Made by a program: the position numbers and the translations under genes. Positions 9,674 through 18,200 of a stretch of DNA of 64,000 nt are shown in pieces (the first letter of the stretch is position 1; every line of letters begins with the position of its first letter). The notes beneath the pieces are model-generated. The model did not search any database. It was given only the letters and a program-made list of their open reading frames with translations, and was not told the DNA's origin. The stretch is from Selaginella moellendorffii (lineage: Eukaryota > Streptophyta > Lycopodiopsida > Selaginellales > Selaginellaceae): NCBI RefSeq assembly GCF_000143415.4, contig NW_003314267.1:1309309-1373308 (forward strand). Direction: 5' to 3'.

Positions 9674-10780
9674 CTAAACAAGCTGGACGTTGACAAGATC
9701 AATATATTTTTCTTGATCTTCCTCGTCCAAGAGCTTCTTCCACTCCCCGTCACTCCATTCCATGAGTTTATACCACTTTGTTGGCTTGAGCAACGCTATA
9801 TAAACCTTGTCATTCCTAGCCTTGATGCTAAACTTCACCGTAGTTGGATCAAAAACTTCTGGATCATCGATTCCCCTCAAGCATGCAACCTCCTTGAAAT
9901 TACCCTCCACTACTTTCAAAAGCCTGAGGAGCCCGTGCGTGGGATCATATCGAGCAACTAAGAAACCATCCTGCCACTTCTCAAGCCTGATGTCTATGGG
10001 TCTACACTCCCCAGTGACAGCACGGCCAAGCTTTACAATGATCTTGTAATTTTCATCTTCTTGCTCGTCGTACTTGACCACCCGATTAGCTTTCAACCCA
10101 TACCATTCACCCGCATGCGTAATCAGGCTGTTCACATAATACTCTACCGTGCCATCAATTTCCTCCCATCCATTCCTGCTTGAGTTGAAGACCGACAAAA
10201 AGTGCCATGGTGAAAATCCAATAAAAGAGATCATAGGTACAAGAAGCTGGTATCGTCGTGTGTCACTCTTGTCGAGCACTATGGCCATTCCACCCTGGGC
10301 AACAGTTCCGTAGGATTCAAAACTAGGCAAAACCTTCACCTGTCTGCTGAAAAGATCGCACACAAATACTGTCCATACTGCACTGAACTGCTGCCAACTT
10401 GCAAATAAGAAGCAGGCAAGGTTACTCTCGTGATCGTAGGCCATACAACTTTCATAGGTGAGAGGACCAAAACCTTGCTTGACATTTTGCCTGGACACAA
10501 AGTCCATCAAAAAGTCCAACGGCATCCTCTTGAATGATAATTCCCCATCACGACTTCTTGGAAGAACAAGGGAAAGCTGGATCAAATTCTTAACCTCGAG
10601 CTCCTCCTGACTAAAAGTTGCACTTGACTGGACTTGCCAACAACAGGAGCTTAGAACTCTACGCACAGACGCTGCCCACTCCTTAGAAACCAATCTCACA
10701 CTTCCCAAATCCTCTATCGGAAGCATCTCTAAAATATCCCTGAGGAATAGCCTAAAAACTTCTTCCCACATCGCTTCCAT
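9674..10780 (-). CDS. F-box protein
   Basis: Intronless, 368 residues on the minus strand, starting at ATG 10780. Residues about 8-45 form an F-box (LFLRDILEMLPIEDLGSVRL then VSKEWAASV), the Skp1-binding motif of SCF ubiquitin ligases. The remaining 320 residues resemble the degenerate beta-propeller-like C-terminal region of plant F-box proteins (repeated short segments such as AYDHESNLACFLFASW and VFVCDLFSRQVKVLPSF) without clear kelch or LRR signatures. It lies opposite to the neighbouring PPR gene. 9487-9673 is AT-rich and non-coding. Copies of the PPR tail lie on both sides of this gene (see 10841). The substrate cannot be inferred. Confidence 0.8.
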   Translation of the reverse strand: MEAMWEEVFRLFLRDILEMLPIEDLGSVRLVSKEWAASVRRVLSSCCWQVQSSATFSQEELEVKNLIQLSLVLPRSRDGELSFKRMPLDFLMDFVSRQNVKQGFGPLTYESCMAYDHESNLACFLFASWQQFSAVWTVFVCDLFSRQVKVLPSFESYGTVAQGGMAIVLDKSDTRRYQLLVPMISFIGFSPWHFLSVFNSSRNGWEEIDGTVEYYVNSLITHAGEWYGLKANRVVKYDEQEDENYKIIVKLGRAVTGECRPIDIRLEKWQDGFLVARYDPTHGLLRLLKVVEGNFKEVACLRGIDDPEVFDPTTVKFSIKARNDKVYIALLKPTKWYKLMEWSDGEWKKLLDEEDQEKYIDLVNVQLV

Positions 10781-10840
10781 CGTTCTCTACCTAGGCCTCA
10801 GGGCAAATTAACTTATAATAATAGACGCGTAAGAACGTAT

Positions 10841-10960
10841 GGATCTAACGCATCTTTGCAAAGTTCTTCTAGGCGACGAGAAATTGTCGAAGATGGTGGA
10901 AAAACTAGAACTCGAGGCACAGAGAAAAACGTTGTAACAGAGCATTTTCTTTTGTTCTTG
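10841..10960 (+). pseudogene. Duplicated 3' end of the PPR gene at 7285
   Basis: This stretch repeats, with indels, the last codons and 3' flank of the PPR gene at 7285-9486. GGATCTAACGCATCTT is shared with about 9370, followed by the same arrangement of TCTAG(A/G)CGACGAGAAA, TCGAAGATGGTGGAAAA, CTAGAACTCGAGGCA and AAAACGTTGTAACAG. It has no PPR part, so it is a non-functional partial duplicate. The F-box gene lies between the two copies. Confidence 0.75.
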
Positions 10961-10993
10961 GCAAGATCTCGTGAAGTTGAAAGTAGGGTTCTT

Positions 10994-11543
10994 TCAGCGC
11001 ATTGTTTGCGTGGATGGCCTGTCCGTAGGCATCCACCAGGTTGGATCGTTTGGAATTTTCTCCTTGTTGGGGGGAATCACTTGCCCTTTGTATGTGGAGG
11101 CAACGTAGCCCTCTGGAACCCAAAATCCCGTCTTTGGGTCCCTGATCCACCAGCTCTCTTTGGCGTGTGGGATTTTCTTCTTCTTCATCTCTTCCTCATT
11201 GGGTCCAATAATCGTGCGTTTCTCCTGTGGATTTCTAGCCGATTTTTTCTTTCCCTTGCTCGATGGCGGGGATCTCGATCGAGACTTGCCTTTCTTTCCG
11301 CCGCTCTTGGTGGCTAAATCCCTGCCGCTCCTGCTGGTTGGATCGCAAATTCGGAGAGCCTTTCGTTCGTCATCTCGCGTGAATGGAATTTCTCGCTCTA
11401 TATGCTACTGACCTCGAATAACAGCAATCGTCCCATCTCGCGCAGCTCGGGCCCATGAAATCCCATGGCGAGAAGCGTTGCAACACATTCCTGCGAAGGG
11501 ATCGCTCGAAATTTCTGGCCACAGCCCCGGATTGCCCTGCCAT
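10994..11543 (-). CDS. Putative LEA_3-like small protein, mitochondrial-type N-terminus
   Basis: Two minus-strand exons, 11413-11543 and 10994-11321, join through a consensus 91-nt intron to exactly 153 codons (152 residues and stop), which supports the model. The N-terminus (MAGQSGAVARNFERSLRRNV...) is rich in Arg, Ser and Ala with few acidic residues, like a mitochondrial presequence. A Lys/Ser/Arg-rich linker follows, then KESWWIRDPKTGFWVPEGY, which resembles the W-x-R/P-DP-x-TG-x-W/Y-x-PE motif of LEA_3 (SAG21/LEA5-type) proteins, and a second Trp-rich segment (DPTWWMPTD). LEA_3 proteins are small stress-linked mitochondrial proteins. The gene structure is more certain than the family assignment. 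Confidence 0.55.
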
Positions 11544-11659
11544 CGATCACCACGGCCCCAAAACAATTCGAATGGGGTTCGCGCCAAAGGGTATAACACG
11601 TCAGCCCTATCTCTAAAATGTGATAATTATTACCATAATATTTTATTTAAGTTTTATTA

Positions 11660-11733
11660 GCTGGAATAGCTCAGATGGTCAGAGCGTGTGGCTGTTAACC
11701 ACAAGGTCGGAGGTTCGATCCCTCTTTCCAGCG
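11660..11733 (+). tRNA. tRNA-Asn (GTT)
   Basis: A 74-nt cloverleaf: acceptor GCTGGAA/TTCCAGC with discriminator G, D arm with GCTCAGATGGTCAGAGC, anticodon arm TGTGGCTGTTAACCACA with anticodon GTT, and T loop TTCGATC. It matches the plant nuclear tRNA-Asn pattern. The T stem has one G-U closure. It is the first copy in a three-unit array of about 145-bp period with AT-rich spacers. Confidence 0.93.
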
Positions 11734-11804
11734 TGAATTATGAAAAGTAATATTAAAAATTTTACCTATAATTTTTACCATAATTATGTGATTGGATTTT
11801 ATAA

Positions 11805-11878
11805 GCTGGAATAGCTCAGATGGTCAGAGCGTGTGGCTGTTAACCACAAGGTCGAAGGTTCGATCCCTCCTTCCAGCG
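11805..11878 (+). tRNA. tRNA-Asn (GTT), second copy
   Basis: Nearly identical to the copy at 11660, same anticodon and acceptor stem, 145 bases downstream. One base change in the T arm (GAAGG against CCTCC) creates an A-C mismatch. It is probably still foldable but is slightly degraded relative to the first copy. Confidence 0.9.
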
Positions 11879-11945
11879 TAAATTAAATTGAATATGGTAA
11901 ATTACAATTACAATTATTACCATAAATATGTCATTAGATTTATAA

Positions 11946-11988
11946 GCTGTTAACCACAATGTCGGAGGTTCGATCGCTTTTTCCAGCG
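11946..11988 (+). pseudogene. tRNA-Asn pseudogene with internal 31-nt deletion
   Basis: Only GCTG plus the 3' half (from TTAACCACA) of a tRNA-Asn remains. Relative to the full copies exactly 31 nt are missing, and the break lies between two GCTG tetranucleotides of the parent sequence, as expected for a slippage or short-repeat deletion. It cannot fold as a tRNA. Confidence 0.85.
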
Positions 11989-12035
11989 CAATTTTACTCT
12001 TTCAATCTTGGCGCAGCCCTAGGCAAGAAAGAAGC

Positions 12036-12197
12036 AATGCGCGGTAAGCATCGATCCATTCCAACTTGCCCTGGCGATTCGAGCCATGGCAAGGGCCGCG
12101 GGGCAGCAGCACAAAGATCTCTCTCCCCAATGCGCGGTAAGCATGGATCCATTCCAAGCCATGGCAAGGCAACAGCAGCACAAAGACCTCTCTCCCC
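12036..12197 (+). repeat. Imperfect tandem duplication at start of PPR gene
   Basis: Two units (12036-12128 and 12129-12197) begin with AATGCGCGGTAAGCAT and GATCCATTCCAA and end with GCAGCACAAAGA and CTCTCTCCCC. The second unit lacks about 24 bases present in the first. The duplication supplies the first codons of the PPR gene at 12086. Confidence 0.75.
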
Positions 12198-14497
12198 TGC
12201 TCGACGCGCTCAAATCGTGCAGCGCTGCCAGAGATCTCGAGAAGGGCAAGGCCGTCCACGCCGCCGCGATCCAGAGCAGTGACGACTCCAACATCTACGT
12301 CGCAAACAGCCTCGTCGCGATGTACTCCAAGTGTGGAAGCCTCGCCGATGCAAAGAGCGTCTTTGAAAGGATCTCTTCGCGCACAGTCGCCTCCTGGAAC
12401 GCGCTGATGCTTGGATACGTGGAAAACGGGCATGGAGAGCTCGCACTCGAGCTCCTCTCGCGGATGACCCACGCTCCAAACGCTCGAAGCTTTGCTATTG
12501 CAGTGAGGGCGTGCGGAATCCTGGCTGGGAGCGACGAAGAGAAGCTCGAGAGGCTCCTGGATTTGCACTCCCGAGCGGAAAAATGTGGCCTTGACTCGGA
12601 TATCTTTGTGGCGACGAGCTTGGTCGATGCTTATGTGAAGTGTCGGAGGCTCCAGAGTTCTTGCAAGGCTTTCCAGAGGAGTTTGAGGCGAGACGTGGTG
12701 CTGTGGACGGCACTGATCCTCGGATGTGTGGAGAACCACGAACACGATTTGGCTCTCGAGTTTTTCTCGTCCATGATGGCCGAAGGATGCAAGCCAAATG
12801 CTCGGACTTTTGTTGCTGCTGTCAAGGCTTGCAGTGGTTTGGCCGAGAAAGAAGGTGGCAAGGTTTTGGATGGGAGGCTTGTCAAGATGGAGGCTCTGGA
12901 AAAAGGAGTTTTTCTCCAGGCTTTGGCTGCAAAGAATGGTTTTGATACCGATGCTTTCCTGGCGAGCACTCTGATCGACATGTTTGCAAAGTGTGGGAGC
13001 ATGGTTGATGCTCGGAGGATTTTTGATGGATCGGCTCGCGGCAAAGACGTGGTTTTGTGGAACGCTTTGATGCTGGGATGCGCGGAGAATGGCGAGGAAG
13101 AAGCTGCTCTGGAGGTTTTCTACGACATGGTTGAGTTCTGTGAGCCGAATCAGCGGAGTTTTGTGGCTCTTTTCAAGGCTTGCTCGGGCTTGGCGGCCAG
13201 AGAAGCTGGACGAGATGCGGGAAAGAAGCTTGTGTGGCTTGAGAAAGCCATGGCTTTTCACTCCCGAGCGGCACAAAACGGATTTTCGGCTGAGATGTTC
13301 GTCGCCAACAGCCTTGTCGATTTGTATGCAAAGTGTGGGAGCATGGCGGACGCAAGGAGAGTTTTTGATGGGATGGAATCGTATGATTTCGTCGCATGGA
13401 ACACTCTCCTTGTTAACTACGTGGAAGACGGACAAGAACTTTTAGCTCTCGAGCTTTTCTCTGGGATAGAATCCCAGCTCCAAAGCTCCGGAGTGTTTGT
13501 CACTGCTCTCAAGGCCTGTGCTCGGTACGCAGCGAAAGAACAGGGAAAACAGATCGATGGCAAAGTTCTAAAGCTCGAGTCCTTGGAGAAAGGCATGGCT
13601 CTTCACTCGCAAGCTTTGAAGAGTGGCCTCGATCACGACGTTCACGTCTCAAGCTCGCTGGTGGACATGTACGCAAGCTGCGGGAGCTGCGACGACGCTC
13701 GGAAAGCTTTCGACGGGATGAAACATCACGACGTGGTGTCGTGGAGCACGCTGATCGACTGCTTCGCCGAGAACGGCCAAGGCAAGATCGCTCTCGGGCT
13801 GTTCTCTTCGATGCTCTGTGCGGGATTCTCACCCAACTCCCTGACTTACGTCGCAGCTCTCAAAGCTTGTGCGAGCCTGGTGGATTTCAAGGCCGGGAGC
13901 TCGATCCACGCTCAAGTTTGCCGAAGAGGCATCGAGGATGATCCCGTTCTAGCGACCTGTCTGGTGGATTTCTTCAGCAAATCCGGGGCCATGGACAAGG
14001 CTCAGGAGGTATTTGATTCGGTTCGCGAGAGAGATCTAGTGATCTGGACCGCTTTGATCTCAGGATACAGTCACCAGGGAGACACGAGCAAAACTTTTGC
14101 GCTTTTCGACGCCATGCAAGAACAGGGCTTACGTCCAAACGGCGTGACTTACGTGACCATCTTGACGGCGTGCAGCCACGCCGGGCTCGTGAAGAAAGGC
14201 CAGAGTTTGTTCGAGGGGATGACTCGTAAGCACGGGATCTCTGCAGAGATGGAGCACTACCTGTGCATGGTGGACATGCTGGGACGAGCGAACAAGCTGG
14301 AAGAAGCTCTGGCTATGACGAAGGAGATGCCCTTCCAAGCGACCGAGACGGTGTGGACGACGGTGCTGGGAGCTTGCAAGAAATGGGGCAATGTGGAGAT
14401 TGGAAAGGCTGCGTTTCAGGCCTTTGTGGACGTGGGAGGAAGCGATGCTGCAGCGTACACGCTAATGGCGAATCTGTGGAAGAGCTCAAGCCAATGA
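12086..14497 (+). CDS. PLS-type PPR protein ending in truncated E motif
   Basis: Intronless, 803 residues, made of repeated PLS triplets such as VANSLVAMYSKCGSLADAKS, ASWNALMLGYVENGHGELAL and PNARSFAIAVRACGIL, with AKCGSMADARRVFDGM recurring. The C-terminal part HYLCMVDMLGRANKLEEALA and WTTVLGACKKWGNVEIGKAA is an E motif that stops after YTLMANLW; E+ and DYW are absent. Such proteins act in organellar RNA editing or processing and may recruit a DYW domain in trans. The first 30 residues contain a doubled AxAxQQQHKDLSP segment caused by the nucleotide duplication at 12036-12197, so ATG 12143 in the second unit is an alternative start. No clear transit peptide is seen. Confidence 0.88.
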   Translation: MARAAGQQHKDLSPQCAVSMDPFQAMARQQQHKDLSPLLDALKSCSAARDLEKGKAVHAAAIQSSDDSNIYVANSLVAMYSKCGSLADAKSVFERISSRTVASWNALMLGYVENGHGELALELLSRMTHAPNARSFAIAVRACGILAGSDEEKLERLLDLHSRAEKCGLDSDIFVATSLVDAYVKCRRLQSSCKAFQRSLRRDVVLWTALILGCVENHEHDLALEFFSSMMAEGCKPNARTFVAAVKACSGLAEKEGGKVLDGRLVKMEALEKGVFLQALAAKNGFDTDAFLASTLIDMFAKCGSMVDARRIFDGSARGKDVVLWNALMLGCAENGEEEAALEVFYDMVEFCEPNQRSFVALFKACSGLAAREAGRDAGKKLVWLEKAMAFHSRAAQNGFSAEMFVANSLVDLYAKCGSMADARRVFDGMESYDFVAWNTLLVNYVEDGQELLALELFSGIESQLQSSGVFVTALKACARYAAKEQGKQIDGKVLKLESLEKGMALHSQALKSGLDHDVHVSSSLVDMYASCGSCDDARKAFDGMKHHDVVSWSTLIDCFAENGQGKIALGLFSSMLCAGFSPNSLTYVAALKACASLVDFKAGSSIHAQVCRRGIEDDPVLATCLVDFFSKSGAMDKAQEVFDSVRERDLVIWTALISGYSHQGDTSKTFALFDAMQEQGLRPNGVTYVTILTACSHAGLVKKGQSLFEGMTRKHGISAEMEHYLCMVDMLGRANKLEEALAMTKEMPFQATETVWTTVLGACKKWGNVEIGKAAFQAFVDVGGSDAAAYTLMANLWKSSSQ

Positions 14498-14669
14498 GTA
14501 GCTTTGCAAACGATGAAAATGGTGGTGGAGGAATCCCAGGTCAATCAACAACGTCCAGATCTTCATTCAAGCTTGCGGGTTGGCCGAGACTTCCTTGGAT
14601 TGTGGAAAGGAAATCTCCATTTAAAGTTGGAGACTTCTTCGTTTCTAGCGGAATCCATCCGTCATCACG

Positions 14670-16117
14670 ATGAGGATCGTCCTGTTGCTCGTCTCCTCCA
14701 TCTTGATTGCCGCTGCTTCTCGCAGTAACGATCGGGTGCTCAGGGATCTCGCGAAGGAGGAGCAGCAAAGATTTCTGCCGGGGATCAAGCTGGGAATGAG
14801 CAGGCTCGACAAGTGGGGATCTTTCCACTCTTTCTCGTCACTCACGCAGAGCTTTCTGGACGAGCTCCTCCACGAAGTTGTCACCCACGACTTCGCTCGA
14901 GCCCGAGCTCTCGCCAGCAGGCTCGTCTCGTCAAACTCCCCGAATCGCTCTTCTTCGGATCATCGCCATCTCGCCGAGGAAGAAGAAGTGGAGCACGACC
15001 TCGCCCAGACTCCTGTGAGCTTCACCAATGGCGGTGTCTACTACTCCAGCATCACCCTCGGCTCGCCACCCAAGGACTTCTCGCTTGTCATGGACACCGG
15101 CAGTGATCTCACCTGGGTCCGATGCGATCCTTGCTCCCCGGACTGCAGCTCCACCTTCGATCGCCTGGCTTCCAACACTTACAAGGCTCTCACTTGCGCG
15201 GATGATGTGTGCTCCTACTTGCGCCACACCGATTGCTCCAGCTCCTCCTCCTCGGCTAGCTCAGGCTGCCAGTACTCTTACGGCTATGGCGACGGCTCTT
15301 TCACTCAGGGAGATCTCTCCGTGACACGCTCAAGATGGCGGGTGCCGCGAGCGACGAGCTGGAAGAGTTCCCGGGTTTCGTGTTTGGCTGCGGCTCTCTC
15401 CTCAAGGGTCTCATCTCCGGTGAAGTTGGAATCCTCGCTCTCTCGCCCGGATCGCTCTCGTTTCCCTCCCAGATTGGAGAGAAGTATGGCAACAAGTTCT
15501 CCTACTGTCTCCTCCGGCAGACCGCCCAGAATTCGCTCAAGAAAAGCCCAATGGTTTTTGGAGAGGCCGCGGTGGAGCTCAAGGAGCCCGGCTCCGGCAA
15601 GCCCCAAGAGCTCCAGTACACGCCCATTGGCGAGAGCTCCATTTACTATACGGTCCGGCTGGATGGAATTTCGGTTGGAAACCAACGGCTGGATCTCTCC
15701 CCCAGCACATTCCTCAACGGCCAGGACAAGCCCACCATCTTCGATTCGGGGACAACGCTCACGATGCTCCCGTCCGGGGTGTGCGATTCCATCAAGCAAT
15801 CGCTGGCGTCCATGGTTTCCGGCGCGGAATTTGTGGCGATCAAGGGCCTGGATGCGTGCTTTCGTGTGCCGCCATCGTCCGGCCAGGGTCTCCCGGACAT
15901 TACGTTCCATTTCAATGGTGGTGCCGATTTTGTGACGCGTCCAAGCAACTATGTGATCGATCTGGGGAGTCTCCAGTGCTTGATCTTTGTTCCCACGAAC
16001 GAGGTGTCAATCTTTGGGAACCTCCAGCAGCAGGATTTCTTTGTGCTGCACGACATGGACAATCGGAGGATTGGATTCAAGGAGACTGACTGTGGTGCTC
16101 ATAGCCTGAGGGCTTAA
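14670..16117 (+). CDS. Nepenthesin-type aspartic protease (A1), one-base frameshift
   Basis: A secreted pepsin-like protease interrupted by a frameshift. The first part (14670 to about 15322) has a signal peptide (residues 1-17), a propeptide, VYYSSITLGSPP, the catalytic VMDTGSDLTWV (DTGS at 142-145), a cysteine-rich nepenthesin insert and the YGYGDGSFTQGDLSV flap region. The second part, in the next frame (from about 15324), continues with FVFGCGS, LSFPSQIGEKYGNKFSYCL, the second catalytic IFDSGTTLTML, and the C-terminal SIFGNLQQQDFFVLHDM with CGAH. The junction lacks one base around 15321-15324; no GT-AG intron explains it. Both catalytic aspartates and the cysteine pattern are intact, so a sequencing error or a recent mutation is more likely than old decay. 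No introns are seen. Confidence 0.82.
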
Positions 16118-17135
16118 CTAGGATTTGTCTGGAATGTGTGAATCGTTTTTTGTATTTTCTATAATGAGAAGATGAAGCTTGGACAGATCACTAATTCTTC
16201 CCTTAAAGCTAAGCACACTCGCTTGATCGCCACAGAATCGCACACTGAAATTGACGGTAGTGTGATACTGGAGAAATTTCAATTTTTGGCTGCTATTTTG
16301 TTAACGTTGTACTTAGAAAGCTCCTGAAAATCGCAAGGATTGACAGTTTTCTTAGAATGCTCGCACAGAGAAACTCTTCCGCTTACAGGGAAGCAATTGT
16401 CGAGCAGTGCCTCCACTTCTTATAATGTACTTTTCTTCCTTCTTTCCTGAAGCGTTCTGTTTTGTTTTGCTTCCTTGGTACCATGAGGCAGCAGCAGTTC
16501 TGCTGCATGAAAAGAAGAAGCAGTTATCCGAGGCATCTTGTCTAGGGATTGTCTCCCGCTCAAACCTTGAGGTGGGGACACAATGTGCGTCACTACTGAG
16601 GTGAGCCAGCTCGCGGTACATGGAGCCGGAGTTGACGCCCCGGCTACCGTGATTCTCGACCCGTTTGTGCTTGTCAATACCGGGTCCCAGCTTGCAATTC
16701 AGAGATATGGACATGGAGCTTGGTCAAAGATCACTTTGGGTGAACAGCATCTCAACTCGTCACCGTGGAGTATGCAGGCCGTGTCGCATGACTACTACAC
16801 GCTACGAAGCTACGACCAACCGAACATCGTTTCAGAGATTACTCATTGGCTGGTGCTGGCGTGATAGAAGATATGGATCGCTACAACCATCGTGAGAACG
16901 AGGAATATGGGCTTCCATAAACAGCTGCTAAAGTCTAGCATGTTAAGATCCTCTCTTTTCCTCATGTGAGAGAGTCGTTTTTCCCATTGTCTGCCTATTT
17001 CTCCATATATCGATGGTGTCAGATGATAATGCATTGATTTTCGCAGATCTAGAACTGCACTTCGAGTCGAAAGAATGGACAATCTCGCTCTTCCAAAAAG
17101 CATCCGAATCTTCACTTTAATAAGACTTAGTAGTT
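16118..17135. other. Intergenic, one unrecognised ORF
   Basis: About 1 kb between the protease and a charged-protein gene. The longest plausible reading is a plus-strand ORF at 16583-16864 (93 residues, VHGAGVDAPATVILDP...). It has no family match that I recognise and no intron support, and may be a gene fragment. Nothing else here is supportable. Confidence 0.3.
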
Positions 17136-17212
17136 CGCCGCAGCTAGGTTTGCTGCGGCGATTAGTGATATATTTCAAAGGATATCACTAATCCTTTGAA
17201 ATTAGTGATATC
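17136..17212. repeat. Cluster of short inverted repeats
   Basis: CGCCGCAG (17136-17143) pairs with CTGCGGCG (17153-17160). Directly after it, ATTAGTGATAT (17161-17171), its reverse complement ending at 17192, and ATTAGTGATATC (17201-17212) form two overlapping palindromes that share the middle arm. This may be a cruciform, a MITE end or an alternative RNA hairpin upstream of the gene at 17285. Confidence 0.7.
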
Positions 17213-17284
17213 TCGTGTGGCTTGTTATGGAAGTTTTTCGCTATTTAAAGAGACCACGTTTAGCCTTCACAGGAATTAGGCAGC

Positions 17285-18064
17285 ATGAGGTCTTTGAGTT
17301 TTAGAGGCAGAACGAACTTTGGCATTGGTGTTGGAAGTGGTTCCTGTGGGTGGATTATCTACTGGAGGTTAATGTTCATAGCAGCTTACAGGATGGTCCA
17401 AGATACATGGAAAGACAAAGAAGAAGAAGACCAGCAACAAAAGGACAGGGAACAGGCCGATTCGCAAGAAGAAGAAGACGAAGAAAAAGAAAAAGAAGAA
17501 GAAAAAGAAGAAGAAAAAGAAGAAGAACAGAAGGGCAAGAGGAAGAGAGTAGCAAAATCATCATCTCAAAGCAAGAAAAAGAAAGTAAGTGAAGATGAAT
17601 CTCATAGTGGTGTGTCTAAGTCTGAGATGCTTCAAACTATTCTCCGGTACTGTCCTGTGTATGTGAAGCCTGCAGTAGATGTCTTCTCACTAAGTTTTAA
17701 GATTCAACCTGGGATGAATCCTTTTGAGATGTCTAAGCCAGGTTTGCTGGTCTATGAGTTGCTCCGGCGTCCAGATGCTGCAGCAAAGCTGGCCCCGGCG
17801 GGTCTCGACCCCGTGCATGACATCCAATTGCGGCACGACGCTGATGGTATTTATAACGCTCAACTGGTAGAGAGGATTTCCAAGATGCTGAACAAGTTGA
17901 AAAACTATTTCCCCGACAGTGAGGACAAACTCAAGGGAACACCATATGCCGGATCCAGTTCAGGAGACATGTCTTACAACATCGATACTGACCGTACTCT
18001 GGAGGAGATAACCGGGAGCTTTGACAAAGCTGCCAAACAGGGCTGCACTTGCCGGGAGTATTAG
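17285..18064 (+). CDS. Unrecognised charged protein, 259 aa
   Basis: A single-exon ORF. Residues about 40-105 are an extreme Lys/Glu-rich run (EEEKEEEK-type repeats) ending in a basic KGKRKR...KKKK cluster that could be a nuclear signal. Residues about 110-259 look globular (SEMLQTILRYCPVYVKPAVD, NPFEMSKPGLLVYELLRRPD, QLVERISKMLNKLKNYFPDS) and end in CTCREY. I do not recognise the family. Normal codon use in the C-terminal part argues for a real gene, though it could be one exon of a larger or decayed one. It lies between the aspartic protease and the SDR gene on the same strand. Confidence 0.45.
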   Translation: MRSLSFRGRTNFGIGVGSGSCGWIIYWRLMFIAAYRMVQDTWKDKEEEDQQQKDREQADSQEEEDEEKEKEEEKEEEKEEEQKGKRKRVAKSSSQSKKKKVSEDESHSGVSKSEMLQTILRYCPVYVKPAVDVFSLSFKIQPGMNPFEMSKPGLLVYELLRRPDAAAKLAPAGLDPVHDIQLRHDADGIYNAQLVERISKMLNKLKNYFPDSEDKLKGTPYAGSSSGDMSYNIDTDRTLEEITGSFDKAAKQGCTCREY

Positions 18065-18200
18065 CATCGTTTTTAAAATACGCTTTAGATGAGACGATTG
18101 TCTTTTAAAAGCTCATCCTAAATTTAAAAAACTAAGTCAATTTGACTTAAGCAGTGTTTTTGACTAAAGATTTTGACCAACTTTGAATTAGGGTTCACTC

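Noticed and set aside
9674-9961. Plus-strand ORFs at 9713-9961 and 9807-10049
   Set aside because: They are the opposite strand of the F-box gene and show no family similarity.
12002-13435. Minus-strand ORF of 477 codons
   Set aside because: Antisense shadow of the second PPR gene; the repeats in it mirror the PPR motifs.
17376-17564. Minus-strand Leu-rich ORF
   Set aside because: Reverse complement of the GAA/AAG-rich tract in the charged-protein gene.
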